Position numbers and translations under genes: made by a program. The notes beneath the pieces are model-generated. The model saw nothing but the letters and a program-made list of their open reading frames with translations. It was not told where the DNA came from and made no database searches. Of a stretch of DNA of 7,339 bases, positions 1 to 6,920 are shown piece by piece (within the stretch, counting starts at the first letter, position 1; each line of letters starts with the position of its first letter). Origin of the DNA: Pseudomonadota bacterium (GTDB taxonomy: Bacteria; Pseudomonadota; Alphaproteobacteria; Rhizobiales; Xanthobacteraceae); NCBI GenBank assembly GCA_023390695.1, contig JAEWCJ010000027.1:1-7339 (forward strand). Direction: 5' to 3'.

Positions 1-1644
1 GAGCCAGACGGTGCCCACCAGGGTGCCGAGGGTGACGAGCAAGGTGATCGGCTTGTAGGCGATGACCTTGTCCAGCGTCCATTCATAGGCACGCAGCCAG
101 GAATTGAACATCGCCTCGAAGGCGCGCAAAACGACGTTCTGTTTCTTTTCGTGTTCGTGCGGATCGTGCGCCTTGAGCATACGCGCGCACAGCATCGGCG
201 TCAGCGTCAGCGAGACGAAGCCGGAAATCACGATCGCGATCGAGATGGTGACGGCGAATTCGCGGAACACGCGGCCGACCACGCCGCCCATCAGCAGCAC
301 CGGGATGAACACCGCGATCAGCGAGAGCGTGATGGATATGATGGTGAAGCCGATTTCGCGCGAGCCCTTGAGTGCGGCCTCGAACGGCCGCATCCCGCCC
401 TCGATATGGCGGACGATATTTTCCAGCATGACGATGGCGTCGTCGACCACGAAGCCGACGCAGAGGGTCAGCGCCAGCAGCGTCATGTTGTTGATCGAAT
501 AGCCGAGCATATACATCACGGCGAAGGTGCCGACGATGGAGATCGGGACCGCCAGCGCCGGAATGACGGTCGCCGACAGTTTTCGCAGGAACAGGAAGAT
601 GACGAGCAGGACGAGAATGACGGCGATGGTCAGATGCCCCTGCACGTCCTTCACGGATTCGCGGACGGAGAGCGAGCGGTCCATCAGCATTTCGAGCTGA
701 ATGGCGGCCGGCACCGAGGCCCGCAGCGACGGCAGCTTCTCGCGCACCAGATCGACCACCGCCACGGTATTGGCGTCCGGCTGGCGCTGGATCGCCAAAA
801 CGATCGAGCGCTCCCCGTTGAACCAGCTCGCGACCTTGTTGTTCTCGACGCTGTCGACGACGCGCGCCACCTCGTTGAGCTTGATCGGCGCGCCGTTGCG
901 CCAGGCCACGACCACATCGTTATATTCGTGCGCCTTGTTGAGCTGGCTCGGCGCCTGCAGGGTGATGTTCTGGGTCGGCCCCGACAGGGTGCCGACCGGC
1001 ACGCTGGAATTGGTCTTGGCGACGGCAGCCTTGATGTCCTCGAGCGAAAGCCCGCGTGCCGCGGCCGCCTCGGGATCGACCTGGACGCGCACCGCAAATT
1101 TCTGCGCGCCGTAGACCAGCACCTGGGCGACACCCGGCAATTGCGAAATCTGCTGCGCCATGACGGTGTCGGCGTATTCATTCACCGTCGACAACGGCAG
1201 CGTGGCGGAGCGCACGGAAATGAACAAAACCGGGAAGTCGGACGGGTTCACCTTCCGGAAGCTCGGGGGCGTCGTCATTTCGGCGGGCAATCGCCGTTGC
1301 GCGATGGTCAGCGCCGTCTGCACGTCGAGGGAGGCCGCATCGATGTCACGGTTGAGATCGAACTGAATGGTGATGCGCGTCGTGCCGAGCGAGGACGACG
1401 ATGTCATCGACGAGATGCCGGCAATGGTGGACATCTGCCGTTCGATCGGAGACGCGACCGAGGCCGCCATGGTCTCGGGGCTGGCGCCCGGCAATGTAGC
1501 GGTGACCTCGATGGTCGGGAAATCCACCCGCGGCAGCGCCGAGACCGGCAGCAGCCGATAAGCGAAGAAGCCAAATACGATAAACGACGCTGTGATCAGC
1601 GTCGTCATCACGGGGCGGCGGATACACGCTTCCGACAGATTCAT
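1..1644 (-). CDS. RND multidrug efflux permease, MdtB/MdtC-like (N-terminal part, cut by left edge)
   Basis: Inner-membrane pump of the resistance-nodulation-division (ACR_tran) family, expected to expel drugs or other amphiphiles using the proton gradient, together with the adaptor encoded just upstream. The frame is open from ATG 1644 to the window edge: 548 residues, a little over half of the usual ~1030. The N-terminus MNLSEACIRRPVMTTL precedes the first membrane helix (about 12-32). A periplasmic porter region follows, with LLPVSALPRVDFPTI and the TSSSSLGTTRITIQFD segment. Helices 2-4 run from about 337 to 405. The family signature GFVVDDAIVMLEN carries the proton-relay pair D401/D402, equivalent to AcrB D407/D408. 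The next hallmark, SLIAVFIPVLLMGGVVGR, is intact, and a further helix begins near 530. The segment order and wording resemble E. coli MdtB/MdtC more than AcrB. Only one permease is visible; a second could follow off the edge. The start sits one base after the adaptor stop (TGA C ATG), so translation is probably coupled. The substrate cannot be read from sequence. Confidence 0.95.
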   Translation of the reverse strand, partial: MNLSEACIRRPVMTTLITASFIVFGFFAYRLLPVSALPRVDFPTIEVTATLPGASPETMAASVASPIERQMSTIAGISSMTSSSSLGTTRITIQFDLNRDIDAASLDVQTALTIAQRRLPAEMTTPPSFRKVNPSDFPVLFISVRSATLPLSTVNEYADTVMAQQISQLPGVAQVLVYGAQKFAVRVQVDPEAAAARGLSLEDIKAAVAKTNSSVPVGTLSGPTQNITLQAPSQLNKAHEYNDVVVAWRNGAPIKLNEVARVVDSVENNKVASWFNGERSIVLAIQRQPDANTVAVVDLVREKLPSLRASVPAAIQLEMLMDRSLSVRESVKDVQGHLTIAVILVLLVIFLFLRKLSATVIPALAVPISIVGTFAVMYMLGYSINNMTLLALTLCVGFVVDDAIVMLENIVRHIEGGMRPFEAALKGSREIGFTIISITLSLIAVFIPVLLMGGVVGRVFREFAVTISIAIVISGFVSLTLTPMLCARMLKAHDPHEHEKKQNVVLRAFEAMFNSWLRAYEWTLDKVIAYKPITLLVTLGTLVGTVWL

Positions 1645-1645
1645 G

Positions 1646-2776
1646 TCAGGCCCCGGCTGTCTTTGGCTTGCGCGGTGCGACCCGCGCACCGTCGATCAGC
1701 AGAAGCTGCCCGTCGGTCACGACGGTCTCGCCATCTTCCAGGCCCTTGCCGATCACGGACTGATTGTCGACCGTGCGGCTCACTTCGACCGGGCGCACTT
1801 GCGCAACCCCGTCCTTCACCACAAAGACGAAGGAGCCGGTCTGGCTGACCTGAATGGCCGTCGACGGCACGACAACCGATTTCTCCACCCGCAGCGTGAC
1901 CTGCGTATTCACCAGCGTGCCCGGCCACAGCAACTCGTCCTGATTGGCCATGGTGGCACGCACCATCACCATGCCGGTCGAGGCATCGACCGTGTTCTCG
2001 ATCATCGTGACCTGACCGCGGGATTGCCGGCTCTCGCCCGGCGCGGCCGCCTCCACCATCGCCGTCTCGGACGCCAGGGCCTTGCGCAGATCGGGCAGCG
2101 AGCGCTGCGGCACCGTGAAACTGACATAGACCGGCGCAATCTGATTGATGGTGGCGAGCGACGTGGTGTCGGCCGGCCGCACGAAATTGCCGACCTTCAC
2201 ATTGGCGGCGGAAATGCGTCCGGAAATCGGGGCGCGGATGGTGGTGAAGTCGAGCTGCACGCGCAGATTTTCCAGCGTGGCGCGGTTTGATTCGGCGGTG
2301 GCGCGGGAAATGTTGGCCTGGGTCTGCGCGTTGTTCAGCGTCACCACCGTTGTCGCATTTTTGGTGACCAGTTCCTTGTAACGCTCGACGTCGCGCTGGG
2401 CCTGTTCGTATTGCGCCTCGGCGCCCGCGATCACCGCTTCGACGCGTTTGATCTCGGCTTCGATCTGCCGGCCGTCGAGGGAGAAGAGGACGTCGCCGGC
2501 CTTCACCATGGCGCCGTCCTGGAAATGCACCTTGGTGATCACGCTTTCCAGCCGCGCCTTGATGGCGACGCTCGCAATCGGCGTGACCGTGCCGAGCGCG
2601 ACGATGCGCACCGGGACGTCTTCCAGTTTTGCCGTGGTGACTTCAACCGGGATGACGCGAGGACCGCCCTGCTGGGCGGAGGCCCGTTCCGGACTCCACA
2701 TATTGCGGGTGGCCACTGCGGCTACGGTTATTGCGGCCAGCCCGGCCACGGCCAAGAACCAAGTCCTTCTCGTCAT
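1646..2776 (-). CDS. RND efflux periplasmic adaptor, HlyD/MdtA family
   Basis: Membrane fusion protein that would link the RND permease to an outer-membrane channel; no channel gene is in the window. It has 376 residues, normal for the family. N-terminal MTRRTW plus a hydrophobic stretch (about 7-22) and ASA at 32-34 before QQGG suggest a Sec signal or anchor; no lipobox Cys is seen. The first lipoyl half is at about 72-103 (DGAMVKAGDVLFSLDGR). A coiled-coil hairpin spans about 104-172, the second lipoyl half about 178-210 (TTIRAPISGRISAANVKVG), and a beta barrel about 213-298 ending near WPGTLVNTQV. A membrane-proximal domain runs to about 367. The operon order adaptor then permease is classic for MdtABC/AcrAB-type pumps. 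Start choice: an in-frame TAA lies near 2819 with no in-frame start codon between it and ATG 2776. The ATG lacks a well-placed Shine-Dalgarno: GAGG is only two bases away and AAGGAAAG (2810-2817) lies beyond a hairpin. A TTG at codon 8, preceded by AGAAGG, is a weaker alternative. Confidence 0.94.
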   Translation of the reverse strand: MTRRTWFLAVAGLAAITVAAVATRNMWSPERASAQQGGPRVIPVEVTTAKLEDVPVRIVALGTVTPIASVAIKARLESVITKVHFQDGAMVKAGDVLFSLDGRQIEAEIKRVEAVIAGAEAQYEQAQRDVERYKELVTKNATTVVTLNNAQTQANISRATAESNRATLENLRVQLDFTTIRAPISGRISAANVKVGNFVRPADTTSLATINQIAPVYVSFTVPQRSLPDLRKALASETAMVEAAAPGESRQSRGQVTMIENTVDASTGMVMVRATMANQDELLWPGTLVNTQVTLRVEKSVVVPSTAIQVSQTGSFVFVVKDGVAQVRPVEVSRTVDNQSVIGKGLEDGETVVTDGQLLLIDGARVAPRKPKTAGA

Positions 2777-2786
2777 CGCCTCATAC

Positions 2787-2808
2787 CGGTCCGACGCTGG
2801 CCGGACCG
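2787..2808 (-). promoter_or_regulatory. Leader hairpin just upstream of the adaptor start
   Basis: A perfect 7-base inverted repeat, CGGTCCG (2787-2793) and CGGACCG (2802-2808), with an 8-base loop. It lies 10 bases before the adaptor ATG, between that ATG and the purine-rich AAGGAAAG at 2810-2817. In the mRNA it would form a stable stem inside the ribosome-binding region, or as DNA it could be a regulator site. Function is inferred; only the repeat is seen. Confidence 0.35.
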
Positions 2809-2838
2809 TCTTTCCTTGTTATTTCCCCTGCACAGCTT

Positions 2839-2860
2839 TTTCGCGCTGCGGCATGCGAAA
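2839..2860. promoter_or_regulatory. Inverted repeat, candidate operator between efflux operon and xth
   Basis: TTTCGC (2839-2844) and GCGAAA (2855-2860) form a perfect 6-base inverted repeat, 22 bases end to end, in the divergent intergenic region. RND efflux operons are commonly controlled by TetR-type repressors that bind such repeats near the promoter. No regulator gene is in the window and no convincing -35/-10 pair could be placed beside it, so the role is a guess. Confidence 0.3.
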
Positions 2861-2936
2861 CTAGCACATTTCCCTATAAAACTGCATTAAAAGCAGGAAA
2901 GGCTGGAGACCACCACCTCACGACAAATGCTCATGC

Positions 2937-2978
2937 AAATGCCGCGCCGATTTATTCCCGGAGGCGGCGGCATTTTTT
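2937..2978 (+). terminator. Intrinsic-terminator-like hairpin with T run, upstream of xth
   Basis: On the plus strand AAATGCCGC (2937-2945) pairs with GCGGCATTT (2967-2975). One bulged G (2966) follows, then GCC (2946-2948) pairs with GGC (2963-2965), around a 14-base AT-rich loop. The T run 2973-2978 follows the GC-rich stem directly. On the minus strand only three Ts follow, so the polarity is plus. No plus-strand gene lies upstream, so it would end a short leader or small RNA, or act as an attenuator, 28 bases before the xth start. A TATAAA at 2875-2880 is a possible -10 for such a transcript, but no good -35 is seen. Confidence 0.45.
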
Positions 2979-3006
2979 CCACTTCGGCCCGATCGGACCC
3001 CATGCA

Positions 3007-3798
3007 ATGCGGATCGCCACCTGGAACGTTAACTCCATCAAACAACGCATCGATAACCTTGTTGCGTGGCTGAGGGAGCGGCAGCCCGACATCGTCTGCC
3101 TGCAGGAGACCAAGACCACCGACGACACTTTCCCCCGGGAGCCGCTGGAGTCGATGGGCTACAACCTCGCCATCCACGGCCAGAAGACCTTCAACGGTGT
3201 CGCCATCCTGTCCAAATTCCCGTTCGACGAAGTGACCCCTCGCCTGCCCGGCGAGGACGGTGACGACCATGCCCGCTTTATCGAGGCCGTGATCTCGACC
3301 GCGCGCGGCGCGCTGCGCGTCGCCTCCATCTATCTGCCCAACGGCAACCCGGTGCACAGCGATAAATACCCTTACAAAATCAGATGGATGGAGCGGCTTT
3401 CCGATTACGCACGCGAGCGGCTTAAGCTCGAAGAAGACCTGATCCTCGCCGGCGACTACAACGTCATCCCCGCCGCCGAGGACGTCTACGACCCCAAGGG
3501 CTGGGCCGAGGACGCCCTGTTCCGTCCGCAGACCCGGGAGAAATTCCGCGAATTGCTCAACCTCGGGCTGACCGAGGCCGTGCGCGCTTCCAGCGATGAG
3601 CCCGGCCTCTACACCTTCTGGGACTATCAGGGCGGCTGCTGGCAGAAGAATTACGGCCTGCGCATCGACCACCTGCTGCTGTCACCGCGCGCCGCCGACC
3701 GTCTGCAGGCGGCAGGCATCGACAAGCATGTCCGCGCCTGGGAGAAGCCCTCGGACCATGTTCCGGTCTATGTGGATTTGAAGATCGATCCGGCGTGA
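3007..3798 (+). CDS. xth: Exodeoxyribonuclease III (AP endonuclease, EEP family)
   Basis: DNA-repair enzyme that cleaves 5' to abasic sites and removes nucleotides and blocking groups from 3' ends in base-excision repair; cytoplasmic and Mg2+-dependent. The 263 residues match the family length (E. coli ExoIII has 268). All catalytic positions are present: N7 in MRIATWNVNS, E34 in CLQET, Y109 in ASIYLPNGN, D150 and N152 in LAGDYNVIP, D221 in LRIDHLLLSP, and D250/H251 in KPSDHVPV. These correspond to E. coli N7, E34, Y109, D151, N153, D229, D258 and H259. The frame stays open far upstream (to 2731), but the conserved N-terminus and the terminator-like hairpin at 2937-2978 argue for ATG 3007. 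No strong Shine-Dalgarno precedes it; GGA lies about 10 bases away. The gene stands alone, divergent from the efflux operon and convergent with exoR. Confidence 0.97.
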   Translation: MRIATWNVNSIKQRIDNLVAWLRERQPDIVCLQETKTTDDTFPREPLESMGYNLAIHGQKTFNGVAILSKFPFDEVTPRLPGEDGDDHARFIEAVISTARGALRVASIYLPNGNPVHSDKYPYKIRWMERLSDYARERLKLEEDLILAGDYNVIPAAEDVYDPKGWAEDALFRPQTREKFRELLNLGLTEAVRASSDEPGLYTFWDYQGGCWQKNYGLRIDHLLLSPRAADRLQAAGIDKHVRAWEKPSDHVPVYVDLKIDPA

Positions 3799-3799
3799 G

Positions 3800-3814
3800 C
3801 TGCGGACGCCGCAG
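3800..3814. terminator. Short hairpin between convergent xth and exoR, possible shared terminator
   Basis: CTGCGG (3800-3805) and CCGCAG (3809-3814) form a perfect 6-base stem with a 3-base loop, starting two bases after the xth stop and within the 25-base gap to the exoR stop. A 10-base palindrome, GCAGGCCTGC (3811-3820), overlaps it. Neither strand has a T run, so intrinsic termination is uncertain; position between convergent stops is the main support. Confidence 0.35.
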
Positions 3815-3823
3815 GCCTGCGCG

Positions 3824-4633
3824 TCAGTCGCGCTGGCTCTTCAGATAGCGCTCAAGATAAACCACGGCGAGCTGACGCTCGTCGTCGCTCGCCTGTTTGG
3901 AGGCGGCTTCGTGCATGTCGACGATCCACTTGTCCGCGGGACCGGTGGCGCTCTCGCGCGCCAGCGTCAGATACATCAGGCCGCGCGCCGCCTGGCGGGG
4001 GACCTTGTCGCCCTTGAAGAACAGATGGCCGAGCAGCGCTTGCGCGCTGTATTGGCCCTTGTTGGAGGCCAGCAGCAGCCAGCGGATCGCCTGCCGCGTA
4101 TCCTTCGGCCCGCCGGTCCCGTCGAGATAAAGCCGCGCCAGATTGTATTGCGCGTCGGCATCGCGGAAATACGACGCGGCATAGGCGTACATTTCGCGCG
4201 CGCGGTCCGGGTCGGCTTTCACTGCCGTATTCGGAATGCCGTCGAGATAATAATGGCCGAGCTGCACGAAGGCATTGGCGACGAAGCGTGCCTGCGGCAG
4301 GTCCGGGCTGTCCTCCGCATGCGCGTCGGCAATGCGGCTGAAATACTGGAAGGCGCGCAGGTTGTTCTGCGGCACGCCCTCGCCCGCCGCATACATGCGC
4401 CCGAGCTTCCATTGCGCCAGCGCGTGCCCCTTCTCGGCGGCGTATTGCAATGAGGAAATGGCCTTGGCGTTCTCGCCGGCCTTCAGCGACTGCGCGCCGC
4501 TGACAAATGCATCGCGCGGCGTGATCGGCGGCTTCGCCGTTGGCGGCGTCGCCGTGCCGTCAAAGCCGAAGGCTGGGACTATTGAAAGTCCCAGCGCCAA
4601 AAATCCGACGCGCGAAGCATTACTGATCCGCAT
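3824..4633 (-). CDS. exoR: ExoR-like periplasmic Sel1-repeat protein, negative regulator of exopolysaccharide production
   Basis: A 269-residue exported Sel1/TPR-like repeat protein. In Sinorhizobium meliloti, ExoR (268 residues) binds the sensor kinase ExoS in the periplasm and holds back ExoS/ChvI signalling, which controls succinoglycan and flagella; its loss gives overproduction of exopolysaccharide. Seen here: a Sec signal peptide (hydrophobic VGFLALGLSIVPAFG at 9-23, likely cut after G23), then a Pro/Thr-rich linker. About five Sel1-type repeats follow: roughly 55-90 (AEKGHALAQWKLGRMYAAGE), 91-140 (LGHYYLDGIPNTAVKAD), 142-178 (ADAQYNLARLYLDGTGG), 179-213 (NKGQYSAQALLGHLFFKG) and a degenerate one from 214. 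MYAAGEGV and YYLDGIPNTAVKAD are the ExoR-like parts. ATG 4633 is the only start that keeps the signal peptide, and it overlaps the ilvD 3' end by 14 bases, implying co-transcription; GAGAA lies 8 bases upstream. A generic Sel1 protein is the alternative; the partner kinase is not in the window. Confidence 0.8.
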   Translation of the reverse strand: MRISNASRVGFLALGLSIVPAFGFDGTATPPTAKPPITPRDAFVSGAQSLKAGENAKAISSLQYAAEKGHALAQWKLGRMYAAGEGVPQNNLRAFQYFSRIADAHAEDSPDLPQARFVANAFVQLGHYYLDGIPNTAVKADPDRAREMYAYAASYFRDADAQYNLARLYLDGTGGPKDTRQAIRWLLLASNKGQYSAQALLGHLFFKGDKVPRQAARGLMYLTLARESATGPADKWIVDMHEAASKQASDDERQLAVVYLERYLKSQRD

Positions 4634-6344
4634 AGCACGTTTTCTCGGCCTTAGCGCCGGGATGGGTCACGGCTCCATTCACCGCCGGTCCAACCTGCTG
4701 CGCGTATTTCCAGATGTAGCCCGACCCGTATTCGGTCTCGCGCGGCTTCCATTCCGCCTTGCGCTTGCCGAGTTCTTCATCCGACAGCTTCACGTTCAGC
4801 GTGCCGTTCACCGCATCGAGCTCGATGATGTCGCCGTCACGCAGAAGGCCGATCGGACCGCCGACCGCGGCTTCCGGACCGACATGGCCGACGCAGAAAC
4901 CGCGCGTGGCGCCCGAGAAGCGGCCGTCGGTGATGAGCGCGACCTTGTCACCCATGCCCTGGCCGTACAAGGCCGCCGTGGTCGACAGCATTTCGCGCAT
5001 GCCGGGGCCACCCTTCGGTCCTTCATAACGAATGACCAGAACGTCGCCTTCCTTGTACTGCTTGTTCTTCACCGCCTCGAAGCAGGCTTCCTCGCCGTCG
5101 AAGCAGCGCGCAGGACCCGAGAACTTCTGGTTGGCAAGACCGGCGACTTTCACGATCGCACCTTCAGGAGCGAGGTTGCCCTTCAGGCCGACCACGCCGC
5201 CGGTTGGTGTCAGCGGTTGCGTTGCCGGGCGCACGACGTCCTGCTCCGGATTCCATTTCACGCTCTTGAGATTTTCCGCAATCGTACGGCCCGTCACGGT
5301 CATGCAGTCACAGTGCAGGTATCCGGCATCGAGCAGTGTTTTCATCAGGAGCGGCACACCGCCTACTTCAAACAGATCCTTGGCGACATAGCGGCCACCC
5401 GGTTTCAAATCTGCGATATATGGTGTCTTTTTGAAGATTTCGGCGACGTCGAACAGCGTGAAATCGATACCGCATTCGTTGGCGATGGCCGGCAGATGCA
5501 GCGCAGCATTGGTCGAACCGCCCGATGCCGCGACCACCGCCGCCGCATTCTCCAGCGCCTTGCGGGTGACGATGTCGCGCGGCCGCAGACCGGACAGCAC
5601 AAGATCCATGATCTGCTCGCCGGCGGTCATGCAGAAGGCGTCGCGGATTTCATAGGGCGCCGGAGCGCCGGCCGAATATGGCAGCGCCAAACCGATGGCT
5701 TCCGACACGGTCGCCATGGTGTTGGCGGTGAATTGTGCACCGCAGGCACCGGCGGACGGGCACGCCACCTGCTCCAGGGCCTCGAGGTCTTCGTCCGACA
5801 TGGCGCCGACCGAATGCTTGCCGACCGCCTCGAACACGTCCTGAACCGTGACCGGCTTGCCCTTGAAGGTGCCGGGCAGGATCGAACCGCCATAGATGAA
5901 GATCGAGGGCACGTTCAGGCGCACCATCGACATCATCATGCCGGGGAGCGACTTGTCGCAGCCGGCAATGCCGACCAGCGCGTCATAGCCATGGCCGCGC
6001 ATGGTCAGTTCGACGGAATCGGCGATGACCTCGCGCGACGGCAGCGAGGCGCGCATGCCGTTGTGACCCATGGCGATGCCGTCGGTCACGGTGATGGTGC
6101 AGAATTCACGCGGGGTGCCGCCGGCCGCAGCCACCCCTTTTTTCACCGCCTGCGCCTGGCGCATCAGGGCGATGTTGCACGGCGCCGCCTCGTTCCAGCA
6201 GGAGGCCACGCCCACGAAAGGCTGATGAATCTGGGCCGAGGTCAGGCCCATCGCGTAGTAATAGGATCTGTGGGGTGCCCGCTCGGGTCCTTCGGTGACG
6301 TGACGGCTGGGCAGCTTGGATTTCAAATTAGTTTTAGCGTCCAT
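4620..6344 (-). CDS. ilvD: Dihydroxy-acid dehydratase
   Basis: Iron-sulfur enzyme converting 2,3-dihydroxy-isovalerate and 2,3-dihydroxy-3-methylvalerate to the 2-keto acids that precede valine, leucine and isoleucine; cytoplasmic. It has 574 residues from ATG 6344 (MDAKTNLKSKLPSRHV). A TTG at 6386 would add 14 Cys/Gly-rich residues unlike the family and is rejected. The three expected cluster cysteines are C56 in AAPCNIALM, C129 in GIAGCDKSLPGMMM (PROSITE ILVD/EDD signature 1) and C201 in CPSAGACGAQFTANTMA. The second signature, ALITDGRFSGATRG (469-482), contains the likely catalytic Ser477. K131 after C129-D130 is the usual metal-site lysine. The early QIHQPFVGVASCWNE and ITVTDGIAMGHNGMRAS fit the dehydratase branch rather than 6-phosphogluconate dehydratase (Edd). 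No frameshift or missing key residue is seen. ilvD is first in a likely ilvD-exoR operon with its promoter in 6345-6533. No strong Shine-Dalgarno is seen; GGGGG lies about 13 bases before the ATG. Confidence 0.97.
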   Translation of the reverse strand: MDAKTNLKSKLPSRHVTEGPERAPHRSYYYAMGLTSAQIHQPFVGVASCWNEAAPCNIALMRQAQAVKKGVAAAGGTPREFCTITVTDGIAMGHNGMRASLPSREVIADSVELTMRGHGYDALVGIAGCDKSLPGMMMSMVRLNVPSIFIYGGSILPGTFKGKPVTVQDVFEAVGKHSVGAMSDEDLEALEQVACPSAGACGAQFTANTMATVSEAIGLALPYSAGAPAPYEIRDAFCMTAGEQIMDLVLSGLRPRDIVTRKALENAAAVVAASGGSTNAALHLPAIANECGIDFTLFDVAEIFKKTPYIADLKPGGRYVAKDLFEVGGVPLLMKTLLDAGYLHCDCMTVTGRTIAENLKSVKWNPEQDVVRPATQPLTPTGGVVGLKGNLAPEGAIVKVAGLANQKFSGPARCFDGEEACFEAVKNKQYKEGDVLVIRYEGPKGGPGMREMLSTTAALYGQGMGDKVALITDGRFSGATRGFCVGHVGPEAAVGGPIGLLRDGDIIELDAVNGTLNVKLSDEELGKRKAEWKPRETEYGSGYIWKYAQQVGPAVNGAVTHPGAKAEKTCYADQ

Positions 6345-6442
6345 AGTCAAACAATTGCCCCCGGCCCACAAGCCGCACGCGGGCAACCACGATTGACGCC
6401 CATCGGCTACGGCATGATCTCAGTGAGGCGTATGGCCAAATC

Positions 6443-6459
6443 GCGGCAACGTCTGCCGC
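6443..6459. repeat. GC-rich hairpin downstream of the LCCL gene
   Basis: GCGGCA (6443-6448) and TGCCGC (6454-6459) form a perfect 6-base stem with a 5-base loop. Read on the minus strand it lies about 75 bases after the LCCL gene stop and about 100 before ilvD, and is followed only by GATTTGG. It could be a weak terminator for the VWA/LCCL operon or part of the ilvD leader; there is no proper T run. Confidence 0.3.
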
Positions 6460-6489
6460 TCCGGACGCTGTGGCTGAAATGTTCTAAAT

Positions 6490-6509
6490 ATGTGGCTAAC
6501 AGGTCACAT
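6490..6509. promoter_or_regulatory. Inverted repeat in the AT-rich ilvD upstream region, candidate regulator site
   Basis: ATGTG (6490-6494) and CACAT (6505-6509) form an inverted repeat with arms about 15 bases apart centre to centre, in the AT-rich segment where the ilvD promoter is expected. With one unpaired T the arms extend to AAA and TTT. The spacing does not fit a CRP/FNR site. No regulator can be named. Confidence 0.25.
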
Positions 6510-6533
6510 TTAATTGTTCGACATTGCGAAAAA

Positions 6534-6920
6534 TCATACGGACGACACCCGAAAGGCGGTGCCGTAACGCCCGAAGTCATGGCTGGTCACGCCGTGCCGG
6601 GCCGAGCCGTGATAGCGGGTGGGCGGCGCGACCACCGTCACCTTCACGATGGCGCTCTGCTCCGGCTTGACCAGGCCGGCATGGACGGCTGCAACCGCCA
6701 GAGAGGAATCGCCGGTGTAGACGTCGGTGCCCCAGATCTGCCCTTCCGTCGCGCCCCGCACACGGAAATAGAACGTGGCGCCCACCGGATCGCACAGGTC
6801 GACCATGGTCGGCGGGGCATCGGCGGCAAGAAAACCCTGATCGAGCAGCTTGCGCAGATGCGTTCTCGACAATTCGCCGCGGCGGTCGAAATAGGCGACG
6901 AGTTCCTGCACGACTTTCAT
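6534..6920 (-). CDS. Small LCCL-domain protein, cytoplasmic, function unknown
   Basis: A 128-residue protein without signal peptide or membrane segment. Residues 1-45 are helical and charged (MKVVQELVAYFDRRGELS, then HLRKLLDQGFLAAD) and are not recognised. Residues about 50-127 match the LCCL fold: QIWGTDVYTGDSSLAVAAVH followed by AGLV (61-84), a strand region IVKVTVV, RYHGSARHGVTSHDF (102-116) and a final AFRV. LCCL domains (named from Limulus factor C, cochlin and Lgl1) are mostly extracellular and held by conserved cysteines in animals. Here the only Cys is C43, before the domain core, so no disulfides are possible within it. The biochemical role of bacterial LCCL domains is not established. 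The start ATG overlaps the stop of the upstream VWA-like gene as ATGA, and a strong Shine-Dalgarno precedes it, so the two genes form one operon and may act together. Confidence 0.82.
   Translation of the reverse strand: MKVVQELVAYFDRRGELSRTHLRKLLDQGFLAADAPPTMVDLCDPVGATFYFRVRGATEGQIWGTDVYTGDSSLAVAAVHAGLVKPEQSAIVKVTVVAPPTRYHGSARHGVTSHDFGRYGTAFRVSSV

Larger units (their letters stand above)
6345..6533 (-). promoter_or_regulatory. ilvD upstream region, likely to hold the ilvD promoter
   Basis: This 189-base gap lies between the LCCL gene stop and the ilvD ATG, all on the minus strand. Its right part (about 6480-6535) is distinctly AT-rich against the surrounding GC-rich sequence, as expected for a promoter. 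The best hexamers on the minus strand are TTAAAT and TATTTA with a 17-base gap (about 6512-6484), each matching consensus at only three positions, so the exact promoter is not claimed. A minus-strand 18-codon open frame (6403-6347) ends two bases before the ilvD ATG. It has no branched-chain codon run and is not called as a leader peptide. Confidence 0.45.

Noticed and set aside
151..1848. Plus-strand open frame of 565 codons
   Set aside because: Antisense of the RND permease and adaptor 3' end; Arg/His/Asp-rich low-complexity translation and no family motif.
2731..3006. N-terminal extension of xth in the same open frame
   Set aside because: Exonuclease III begins with the conserved MRIATWNVNS at 3007, and the upstream stretch reads through intergenic hairpins and has no family similarity.
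6347..6403. 18-codon minus-strand frame ending two bases before ilvD, considered as a leader peptide
   Set aside because: It has no run of Ile, Val or Leu codons, no good ribosome-binding site and no clear terminator/antiterminator pair; chance is the simpler explanation.
6393..6421. TTGACG on the plus strand as a promoter -35
   Set aside because: At 17 bases spacing the -10 would be GATCTC, a poor match, and no plus-strand gene follows.
6496..6537. 13-codon frame starting with an ATGA overlap at the LCCL stop
   Set aside because: Too short, no ribosome-binding site and no recognisable content; it lies in the AT-rich presumed promoter region.
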